Assembly (NCBI GenBank): GCA_051294375.1 | Contig: CM119267.1 | Span: 15,101,083-15,165,082 of the forward strand | Source of the DNA: Paraspadella gotoi | Taxonomy: Eukaryota; Chaetognatha | Direction of reading: 5' to 3' | Length of the DNA stretch: 64,000 nt | Shown: positions 1 to 10,033 of the stretch, one piece after another | Layout of the letters: each line of letters opens with the position of its first letter | Numbering within the stretch: the first letter of the stretch is position 1 | Program-made: the position numbers and the translations under genes | Notes under the pieces: generated by a model | Databases searched by the model: none | Told to the model about the DNA's origin: nothing | The model's input: the letters and a program-made list of their open reading frames with translations, nothing else

Positions 1-161
1 TAGGAGGCGTGGCAGGTGGCGGCGAGTTCTTTGGCGACGTTGAGCCAACAGGGGTCGCTGGAGGCGCCTTCGGTTTGGGAGTAGGGGAGAGAGAAAGAGA
101 GGAGTTATCGATGGATAGATAGGCTTAGTTATATAAACGAAGATGAAAAAAGGGCAGAGAG

Positions 162-193
<32 letters not shown>

Positions 194-2462
194 AGAGACA
201 TACCTACAGACAGACAGACGGACTGACCCACAGACAGAAGAGACACTGAAAAGAACGAAAGACAGATAGCGATCAGTTATTTTGTCGCATTAATACCAAC
301 GACTTACAAATAATCTAAATGGCTATAATCCAGCTGCCTTTATCCTTCACTGGCCTCTCTCTCACCCAAAGCTATGGTGCCTCCCAAGAAGCAAGCGAGA
401 TGATGCATGGTGATATTGTTGACGAACTCGTTCCGCTCCGCGACGAACAAAAGACCGGATGATTGACTCCGCTCCAGCAGCTTCTCCCCCAGGCCCCCCA
501 GCGCTTCGTCGAACATCCTCCCGCGCGCGGCGTCCGTTCGGTTCGACTGCAGCCACGACTTGAGAGATATTCGATGAAGGAGTCGCCTTGCGGACCTACG
601 GTCGCCTCATTGCGGGCCCAGTCGCCCGAGAAACGCGCGATAAACTGAGGAGAGTAAAAGGAAATTGAAGAAAAAAAAATATACACGATTTAAACTCTTC
701 AAGGCAAAAACGCGACTCTCTTCCTTTCGCAGTATACATATGTTTTTGGTCTCCCAGCTCAGTGTTTCGCGGATAAGAATTTCCTCATTTTCATTTTCTA
801 TTTTCTAATTTAAATCTCCCACGTATTCAAGGGCAGGTTTAAACTTTAAAGTCAACCTCCTTCGCTCCGACCTTGGGAAACAAGCCCTTCTCCATCTTAG
901 GACCGGAGTCGATGAGTCGACGGATGCTTTGGACTTTGTCGCGGAAGACGGGGTTTCCGGTCACGTGACTCAAGTAGACGAACTCGAGGTGCAACGTGCC
1001 GACGGAGCGATTGAAGCCGGGACCCAAAATTCGACCCACCAGTCGACCTCGCCTGAGCGTTGTGCGTGGGGGACGGGATGTTTGGGGTCGGGTTTACTCT
1101 TAATTATTTGTTTGTTGCTTTCATCGTTTGTTTTTATTTTAGTATTTTTAGTATTTGAGAGTTAAAAACAATGCGCTATGAATTGAAGAAAAAAAAATAA
1201 CATTTGCTTTATTTATCTACTCTCTGGGTAAGGCACAAGTAAACAAAAATATATACTAACTCCCTCAAAGGCCGAAACGTTCCCGACGAACCAGTCTTCA
1301 AGTCCATGTGTCCGCTCGGAAGCCCGATGGCCACTGAAGGCCTGCAGCAGGACTTCGCCACCTCCGCAGCCTTTTCTCGGAAGAGCTCGTCGCCCGAGAG
1401 AGCGAAGGCAGAAAGGAGGCCGCCGAGAATCCGGATGTTGACCTCGAAGACGGAGGCGCGGCCGGTAACGCGGGGGTTGAAATACTTTGGGAAGAAGAAG
1501 GGTGGATTGTATTAATTACAATCTACAAACTGATTATTTTTCTCTTTGTCGACACGAGTGACAAATTATTGCATTTCTAATCTTATTAATGATTACTATT
1601 TTCAATTAATATACGTTTATTCCATTCTCTAGGTGTTATGATATCCACTGTTCCTTAAATCATTTATCTTTTCCAAAACAATTTTTTTACACATATTTCA
1701 AGCAATATTATATTGCCTGTCATAAGTAGCATTAATAATTAGCTTAGATTAGGTTATCAATCCATCACAACCACTACCGCTCATCAGGATGAGGAAATTT
1801 GCAGTGAAATTAATTTTTCCTTTTTGAACTGAGGTCACCTGGGCGACCCATTCCCGCCCTGCGTCGAACTCTTCGTCCAACTCCATCAAATATAACGTAG
1901 ACAGCGAGTCGATGATGGTTAACCCCAGCCCGTGCGGCAACGGGCCGTTCACGCCTGTCTTTCGTACCGGCAAAAGCTCGTTCTTGCCCCAGGCGTGCCG
2001 CACGTATCCTTGCCAAGCGTCAAGCGCCATCTTGCGAACCAGTTCCCTCTCCTCGTGCCAGACGGCGTCGCGGACAGCGGGCGTGGGTTTCGGTGGGACA
2101 AGAACGGCGAATTCGGCGTTCCGGTGCGGCGACGATCCCCGATGGGGCGAATTCGACGACGAAGACGACGACGAAGACGACGACGAAGACGTCAGCCGAC
2201 ATTCACGCCGGCGATCATTGGCAAACTTCGGCCACACCCACTCCGGCGTAGTCAGTTCCGGAACTTGCGCCGACAGCGCCGCGTAGAGGAATAGTAGCAA
2301 GGCGAGGCGCCGAGTCGAAGGAGGATGTGGCGACGACGAAAAAGACGAAACGCCAGCCTGAAGGCGAGAAGGAAGCTGACGAAAACGGAAGGAAAACGGA
2401 GAAACTTCATGACGAAGATTCGAAGAGAGAAAAAAGGGAAGAGAGATTCTTAACTCTTTCAT
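1..2462 (-). CDS. GH47 alpha-1,2-mannosidase (class I, Golgi/ER type), 5' part; C-terminus outside window
   Basis: Class I alpha-mannosidases trim alpha-1,2-linked mannose from N-glycans in the ER/Golgi lumen. I see five exons: 1839-2462 (208 codons, donor CAG|GTGACC), about 1270-1484 (acceptor before YFNPRV), 872-1052 (donor CCCAAG|GTCGGA), 366-644, and 1-67 running off the window. Residues 52-69 are a hydrophobic type II signal anchor (RRLALLLFLYAALSAQV). Then come a poly-Ser stretch at 92-103 and the GH47 domain from about 139, with AWGKNELLPV, GLGLTIIDSLSTLYLM, SVFEVNIRILGGLLSAF, GTLHLEFVYLSHVTGNPVF, GDSFIEYL, MHHLACFLGGTIALG and AKELAATCHASY. The joins give a GH47-like order and spacing. 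Three exons contain single-base indels, near 1320-1358, 1025-1032 and 564-566. Either the consensus has errors or this copy is decayed. The ATG at 2462 has a weak context (T at -3), so another start is possible. The family call is firm; the subtype (MAN1A-like or MAN1B-like) is not. Confidence 0.85.
156..197. repeat. (GA)n microsatellite in GH47 intron
   Basis: About 40 bp of GA/GAA units between exons 4 and 5 of the mannosidase gene. Confidence 0.9.
2159..2192. repeat. (GAC/GAA)n trinucleotide run inside GH47 exon 1, coding poly-Ser
   Basis: On the minus strand the run reads as TCG/TCT/TCC serine codons (residues about 92-103), in the linker between the signal anchor and the catalytic domain. 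A comparable run lies in the pentraxin linker at 28598-28640. Confidence 0.85.
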
Positions 2463-4299
2463 CTAATTTTAACGGAGATTCCTTTGAAAGAGATTTTTAC
2501 GTTATCATGTTAACATGAACATTGTTCAACGAGTGGTTAGACGCTGAAATGGGTCCGCCGACGCGGAAATGGCCGCTGACGTGATATAATTTATTGAATT
2601 TTTTGCTTCTTTATTTATTTTTTTCCCCTTTTCCATTGTGATTCAAATTCGATTTCTTTGAGTCATTCAAGCTAATTAGATAAGAGTTCGTCGAAGTTTT
2701 CGGCCCCGGACACAACCCTAACTCTTTAATTATTTGAACAACTGAAAATGTTTTCAAGTTTTTTTGGTCTTTTTTTGTCATGCGAATCATTTTTTTAAAA
2801 TTTATTTATATTTTTTATAACATTTTTCATTATATTTTGTTGTTTATGTTGTGTTGTATTATGGGTAGTTACTAAATTCTTATTGCATAGTCTACCACAT
2901 TTTGAAAATGATTTTAGTTCTCAATCCACATTATGATTGCAGAGGTTAATCGTTAGAGAAATTTCAAATTTTTTTCTTTAAATCTCTTTAAATGTTGCTT
3001 GAAATAAGCTAAATTTCTTACCCCAGTTTCAAAAAGAAAAAGTTTGTCTCTCTAACATAACACTATTTCCATCCAATGAAACCTAAGTGACTTTTGCCAA
3101 ATAGAAAATAAGCCAATGAAAAAATAAAATCTTCAATTAAAAAAAAAAACAACTGAATAGTGAACCCTCCTAACCAATGAAAAAACGAGCAATCTCGTAA
3201 CGTCATGGTTTTCATTCTAAAGGTAAGTTTGCTTTGCAATTTGAGTGGTGAGGCAATAGTATATATAAGAAATTATTCTCATGGTCATTTTGGGGAATGA
3301 GTATTTATTATAGAATTCATTAAAATTTTTCGCGTAATACTATTAGTTTTTTGTTGAACTTCCATCAATTATTGTAAAATTCTAACGATTATAAAAGCGT
3401 AAATATTAAATGTTTTCCCTTTCTCCCAACCAGCGTCGCAGAGTTGAGGAATTCAGGAGGGGATTCCGACCCCGATTTAATTCTGGGTAAAAGTAAAAGG
3501 AGAGAGAAAAGGAACCAAAGAAAAAGACTCATCAATAATTCAAGTCTTCCACTTCGTCTAAAGATTCGTGCCGAATTTTCTCCCCCGGGCGCTCTGTGAA
3601 TAAAGTACATCGTTCCGGACGTCTCACTGCGTGAATACTAAATAATATGTTTTATATTTCTTTAATTCCCGTTTAGAATTTGAATTCCGGTTTTTTTTTT
3701 TACTTTTTATTCTTAGCTTACGCTGCTTTTTTGTACTTTCTTATTTACGAGTGTGTATAATAATTAGCGTAGTATTAGAGTTTTGTCTCATCTCACTCTC
3801 TTTTTCTAATTGAAAATCTATATATTTCATCTCTCTCTTTCTTTCTAATTTTAAATCTTATTTTTTGAGTCTATTTCCAAAGCTAATATTGACGCCAAAT
3901 AAAATTGGTAGTTCTTTAAAACTTTCAATAACCCGCCGGAATGCCACAGAGCAATAAGCTCAGTTATTTCGTAATTGAAATGCGTTTACAACTCGAAATG
4001 GATTTCGAAGCGTCTCAAATAGTCTTTTTATGCGCTTTTAATCTATTTTTTCTGGCTTAGATGGCCAATTGTAATGGAGAAGCAAAGGACGGGAGGCAAA
4101 AAGAAAGAGAGAGATGAAGAGACGAGAGAAGTAGAGATGACGAGGAGAGTGAGAGAGAATGGGAGAGCCAGATGAGATTTGAACGAGAGGCGATGAGAGA
4201 GATGAGGAGAGTTGAAGAGCCAATCACACTCGAGATTCTCCCCGCTCCATTTCTCGTTCGTCGACTTTGCGTGGGTCGACGCTTGAATCACGGGTTTAT

Positions 4300-4489
4300 G
4301 CAAATTCATCGCTGGCGGCACTGCCGCTGCGGCTGCCGGTCTCGCCAAAGCCGCTACCGACGACGCCGGTGCCTCTGACACCTCTGGCAACACTGACGCC
4401 CACAGCGCCGACGCCGTCAAAATTACAGCAATGATCAGCGCCCTGCTCAAATGCCACAACTGTTCCCCATTTAAAACATTCATCGCCAT
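4300..4489 (-). CDS. Weak candidate: first exon with signal-peptide-like start, unknown product
   Basis: The minus-strand frame opens with MAMNVLNGEQ, followed by a basic residue and a hydrophobic stretch (RALIIAVILTASALWAS) and then an Ala/Pro-rich tail. This looks like a signal peptide or type II anchor. The frame stays open to 4043, but its last third only translates a GA-rich tract. No donor site or downstream exon stands out and no family is recognised. It may be a chance ORF. It would be read in the same direction as the GH47 gene. Confidence 0.2.
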
Positions 4490-5207
4490 CCCACATCCTC
4501 ATGACGTCATACCCGCAACTCTCATACCACCCCATACCATCACCCCCCTACTCCCCAATCACCACCGCCACCCCCATCTTTTTCCTCGACCCGCCGGATT
4601 TTTATGAGCCCGGCTCTGCCCCGGGTTCTCAAAATTTTTTTTTTTTCTTCTCGAGTCTCTTACATTAAATTTTCGCGGGTCGGGCAATTTATAACCAGAT
4701 TTCACTACTCGATTTATTTAATCGTTTTTATTCCTTTTTTTTTCATCTGCCTTCTTTTTCCCCATCTTTTTTCATTTTTCCTAGAGCAGATGGATGAAGC
4801 TGATGGGGTAGATGGATGAAGCAGAGGGAGCAGATGGATGAAGCAGATGGATAAAGTGGAGGTAGAAGGTGGAATTTTTAGTAAGAAAATCTATGTACTG
4901 TTTGATTTCAATCGAGGGAATTCGTAGAATATAATTACATTTTATTAATGTTCAGATTATATAATGAGAGAATGCCGATTTGTAAACTTACAATGAATGA
5001 AATATTTAATGAATTGAAGAACGTTTCAAGGATGGAAACCGAAAATTCCATTGAGAAGAGAATCGAATTGACGAAAAAATCCATTTGGAATTTTCGATCG
5101 GAAAGAGAAATAAAATTAGGAATGAAATTCAAGGAATTCGTAATTTGAAAGTTTAACCCGAATCCCTCGCCCCTTAAATCTATTTTCGTTTGGTACATCC
5201 GATTCCA

Positions 5208-5210
<3 letters not shown>

Positions 5211-5288
<78 letters not shown>
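5211..5288. repeat. (TC)n microsatellite, 78 bp, nearly pure
   Basis: An uninterrupted TC dinucleotide run. The apparent Arg-Glu or Leu-Ser ORFs across it are translation of the repeat. Confidence 0.97.
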
Positions 5289-5292
<4 letters not shown>

Positions 5293-6815
5293 ATCCCATT
5301 CAATGGCTGATAGTCGATGCCCCTCCTGTTGCCGAGAAGAAAATCCTTTCCAAGACGGGCGCCGCGTAGGGAACGGTTACTAAGGACGATGATGATGATT
5401 GTCGAGGACGAAAAGATTGGAAAATGCTTGCAAAGGATTCCGCGAAAAAAATTAAGATACAAGTTGGTTGTTTGGAAGAAAAAGCCTCTTTTGGCATTCT
5501 GTTATTCCCAAAATCTTGCTTTACATAATATCTTTTGCCAGTGGGCGTTTTTTATCGAAGTTTGTAGATCATATCTTTCGAGCAAAAAAAAAATGACGGG
5601 ATAAATCTAAATCTACTTGCTTTTCTCGATTTACGCGAATAACGTGTCCACGATGAACTCGAAAAGAAAGAAGAAAAAAGAAAAGAAAAAAAAATTGAAT
5701 GTTTGCTCGTTGGATTCCGTCGATGCCCATCAACGGGCGATAATCGCCGTCGGCCATCTTGATTTTTTTTTCTTTCGATCTTGATCCATCTTCGTTTGCC
5801 TTTTGAAGAAAAAAAAAGACTATCGCCCTCGACGGAAAAAATACCGAGATCGAGGAGAAAGGGAGTGTACGAGAGATTGAATGGATTCCGTGAGAAAAAA
5901 AAAACGTGGTTGCCTAGGAAACGAGAACGAGGGCAAGCCTCTCTCGGAGTCTCGTGGATATTGAAGACTGGAACGATCGTTTCTTGGATTGATAGATTGA
6001 GTCAATGTTTGGGGAATGTCGGGTTCATAGCTCTGGGCAAAATTGTGTTAGGGAATGATTTAGTCGGTCGCCATGTTTGATTGGTTACCATAGTGAATAT
6101 TCGGTTATTCTCGTTACTAACAGTAAGGTTCATTGTTCAATGTCATCGAAAAAAAAGCTCATCCTTTTACTATTACGCAATATGCTATACCCTGGCTGCT
6201 AAAACAACAATGCAAATATTTTTTGCCGTTTTGCGGCATCGACGGCAGCTGTGGCGTTGGCGGCGGTGTTGGCGGCGGAGGCGGCGGCGAAAGCAAAAGC
6301 GTGACTGACGAAGCGTGCGAAAAGGCGTGGCTCGCTAGAGAGAGACATCCTTGCCAAGACGCGTTTACCGCTCGTCTACCGCTTGCTCTTTTTTTTTTTT
6401 TTATCAGACGATTCGTTTTGATTCGAAGTTAATCGATCGGTTTTACGATCGAAGTTGAAGCGTGAAGGCAATTCTTTCCACTTTGACTTTCTGTCGCGGC
6501 TGAAAGAAAACGAAATGTAGCCATTTGTGCGGCTGCCTGTCTGATCTGACTCTGCCGAAAGGAAAAGGAGTATTTTTTTAAATAAAAATAAAATCTAACG
6601 AATTCTAAAAAAAAAAAAACATTTTCGCATTATTAAATTATGCAAAGAGAAAATATATTTGTTTTCCGTCTACGTTGAAAAGCAAATGTAGGTTTAAAAA
6701 TATAAATCTTTCGAAACAAATCGTTTTAAAGTTAAACGTCGTCGCGGTCGCGCAATATTGAAGTCTTCTTTCCGAAGGAGGTTTCTGTGGTGTTGAAGAT
6801 AAGTGACAGATGGAA

Positions 6816-6818
<3 letters not shown>

Positions 6819-6892
<74 letters not shown>
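6819..6892. repeat. (GA)n microsatellite, 74 bp, pure
   Basis: An uninterrupted GA dinucleotide run, opposite in polarity to the TC run at 5211-5288. Confidence 0.97.
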
Positions 6893-6893
<1 letters not shown>

Positions 6894-8528
6894 GCCAACT
6901 CGTCGCCGTCCGTCTTTTCCGCTTCCGTAGGCACCAAAGATAAAAATTGTCAGAAGAATTTGAAGCTTCGATGGCGACGGTTTCGCTAGGAATGGGGAAA
7001 GGGTGAGAGTGGGAGACAAGAGGGAGGAAGGTAAAGGAAAAGAAACTTTAAATTTTAAAAAGCAAAGGAGAAAAAACCCTTTTTTTTCCAATGTAAAAGA
7101 AGAAGAAGATACGTTAAAAAACACTAACGATTAGCCAAAAGCATTGGGCAGGTGTGGCATAAAGCTAAGTAATAACAAAAGGAGACGATAAACTCAGAAG
7201 AACTGTTAAAAAAAACCGAAAAAAAAAACAAAAGATGGGTGGGTTAAACGATCTTTTCCAATGTAAAAAGATCGCATAAATGAGCACACCGATAAACGTT
7301 TGTAGCGTAACATAACAAAGTTGATAAAAACTGTATAAATACACCGGCCAGACGACATTTCCCAAAGAGATAAAACTTTTAAAAACTCAAAGGAAAGGAC
7401 AACCTTTTTGTCCGAAGTAGGATTCTTTGTAAAACGTTTTTAGAGAATGCCTCAAAAATATAATTGGGAGACAGGCAGGAAGAGAAAGAAGAAGTGATCG
7501 GCTTGGATAAGACGAAGAAAAATCAGGCCTACGCCAATTAAATATAGTGTTGAGGAAAAGAGGAAGAAAGAAAGTAGAAATAAAGAAGAAAAAAAAGAAA
7601 AGAAGAAAACTAGAAAAATAAAGCCAGAAAGAAAAGAAAAGCTTCTTAAGACTCTTCACATTTTAATAAAAAAAAAAGAATCTTGTCAGAAGTGGGAGAT
7701 TGAAAAAAATGAAGGGGAAACAGGCGATCTCTCTTACGCCTACGAAGGCGTTAAAAATTCGGGCGGCCCAATTGAACTTAGATTAGTTTGACGACCGGGA
7801 GAAGGGCGAGAACTGAATAATTCCGGAAGGATGAAAGACGCACTGATGGAAATTTCTCTTAGGTAATATTTTTTTTTGGATAATGTGTGAATATACTGAA
7901 AAGTGTATCTTAATCTTCTAATGCACATACAATGATACGTAAAGTACAATAATTAAAAAGAGCTATTCAATTTATAATGATTATAAAAATTACTCGTCCT
8001 CATATACATTTAAACACTCAAGTTGTACGTTTCTTAATACGAGCTACCACTGCGATAATATTTAAAAAATAAATAATAGAAATTTCGTACGCATTATATT
8101 CTCGTAATGGTCTATTCTGAATTTTTATGTTTATATAGATACGGCGGGTTTTATATTCGTATATATTTTGTTCACATTATAGCTGGCGTTTTTCGTCTCG
8201 TAGCCGTGGGCTTCCAAACGTTACTTTATTTGATTACCCTTCTTAAAAAAAGTAACGGGAAGCTTGCGAGGCCTTCGTGACCGCCGACGGTGACAAGCCC
8301 CCGCCCTCGCCCCCGCCCCCCCGGCCACCGCTTCTCCTTGTCACTCGACCAACCGTCACGCTAATTTTAACGGCGCCAATTTTTTTTTTTTTTTTTTTTG
8401 TGGAACACAAAACTTTTTTTCGCCTCCTTTTTCCCGGCAGACTATCGTTTTTTAAATTAGGCCGATCGATCCGGGGGATTTTTCAGACGATAGCCGGTTG
8501 GTGCTCTCCAGTATAACTTCCCAGGTCT

Positions 8529-8529
8529 C

Positions 8530-8578
<49 letters not shown>

Positions 8579-8960
8579 CTCTCTCTGTCAGTGTCTGTGG
8601 GCGTCGGTTTCGTCGCTTCAATTCTGTTTCTTTCTCGCGGAAATGCAACACAAAAAATTTGGATTTCGGTGCGTCGACGAGAAATGTTTTCTTCTCACTT
8701 TCTTTTTTTGGAATCCATCTCTCCTTCTTTTTCTTTTCCTTTTTCCCCCTTTTCCTTTTTTTTTTTGCCTCTCTCCACTCTCTTTCCTCCTTATGTCCAT
8801 TATGTCAAAATCGCTTCTCGCATCTTTACTTTCACTTTCCTTGGGAAAAGTTTTTTTTTGGGGAGAAATTCGCGAGTCTGGAGTGAGTTTACTGACTTTT
8901 TTCCCCATTCCTAAAACCCAAATCTCTCTACTCTCTCATCTCTCTCTCTCTTTCTCTCGT

Positions 8961-8998
<38 letters not shown>

Positions 8999-9035
8999 TC
9001 TCTCTCTCCTCCTCTCTCTCTCTTCTCTCAACCGT
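8529..9035. repeat. Cluster of (CT)n arrays and pyrimidine-rich tract
   Basis: Two CT arrays (8529-8587 and about 8936-9030) flank a tract at 8690-8870 that is strongly pyrimidine-rich on the plus strand. A poly-T run lies just upstream at about 8379-8399. Confidence 0.9.
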
Positions 9036-9093
9036 TCCGCCTCCATTTTTTTCCCTGAAGTAGAATCGGATGATCTTTAGTAACGGAATTCTA

Positions 9094-9104
9094 AAGATGG
9101 CGGC
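9094..9104 (+). promoter_or_regulatory. YY1-like core-promoter motif AAGATGGCGGC
   Basis: An exact match to the AAGATGGCGGC motif often found near animal transcription starts. It overlaps a NotI-type GCGGCCGC and sits at the edge of a CT-rich region and a GAC-rich region. No recognised gene starts here, so a promoter role is inference. Confidence 0.3.
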
Positions 9105-9300
9105 CGCGAGGAACAACGATGACGCCGACGAAAACGGATCGACGACGACGAAAAGATGACTACGACGACGATAATTTATAATGACAACGACGAAAAAAAC
9201 ATCAATGGTCGCATATGAAAACTTTGAGAACAACGTCGATGACAACAACAACATTCATGACTTGAGTGAAGATGACTGTAATAAAAACGTCGACAGTAAG

Positions 9301-9329
9301 GACGACGACGACGACGACGACGACGACGT
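9301..9329. repeat. (GAC)n trinucleotide run
   Basis: About nine GAC units inside a broader GAC/AAC-rich stretch (9110-9500) that gives spurious Asp-rich ORFs. Confidence 0.9.
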
Positions 9330-9807
9330 CAAAAGAGACGATGGCACCATCGTTCGGGTCGTGACCTCGTCGGAGAAGAGCCTCTATAAAAAAAAAAACA
9401 AATGCCTCCTAAGGTCAGGAAGTTCAAGCCTCCCGTCAGCTAAATGTTGGAGTTAAACTCCGGAAGGCGATGGGCAGGGAACGACGACGACGATGGCGAC
9501 GACTAGAAAGACGACGGGGGCTTTTAAAAAGTCAACCAACGGAATCGACTCGCGGCAACTTTGCCGACTCAGGATTTTTATTAAGCTTTTACAATTTTCG
9601 GGTATGATAATAAAATATTGAAACGAGATAATTTAACGACAACGAAGACGATTTTTAAACGAACGGGAGATAATGATACATATAAGATAAATTTACAATA
9701 GTAACAAATATTTTACGAAATCACTCCTATCAGGGCGAATTTAAGCAGCGGATAATATTTATCCAGTATCATAATTTCTAACTAGCTACTAGATTTAAAA
9801 GCATATT

Positions 9808-9813
9808 TTTATT
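9808..9813 (-). terminator. Candidate polyadenylation signal AATAAA for the ABCC gene
   Basis: Plus-strand TTTATT (AATAAA on the gene strand) lies about 220 bp past the ABCC stop codon. Another AATAAA-type site lies farther on, near 9572. Which one is used cannot be told from sequence. Confidence 0.35.
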
Positions 9814-10033
9814 TTCTAGGTCACTAAAATATAAAAAATAACTATATCGTTTATAAAATAAAATTAATAATAGTTGTATTTACAGAGAATTTTTAATGTC
9901 AATACAATTGTATAATTTGTCTAAAACTGTAATCAATGTATTCAAAGAATGAATGAATAAATAAATAAGGCTTAAAATAGTACAATTTTCATATTCGTCC
10001 CTATAGCATAAATTTTTACAATTCTCACAAGAA

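Larger units (their letters stand above)
2463..9800. other. Intergenic stretch between the GH47 and ABCC genes; no exon recognised
   Basis: AT-rich background with homopolymers and several dinucleotide arrays listed separately. An imperfect 22-25 bp minisatellite (core GCAGATGGATGAAGC) lies at 4784-4855. A GGC-rich patch lies at 6240-6295. RFX X-box-like sequence (GTTGCCTAGGAAAC) is at 5909-5922. The open frames here are short or consist of microsatellite translation. I see no domain that would support a gene, apart from the weak candidate at 4300-4489. Confidence 0.6.

Noticed and set aside
4935-5462. 175-codon frame with a long Arg-Glu run
   Set aside because: The run is the (GA)n microsatellite at 5211-5288. 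The flanking parts show no recognisable protein.
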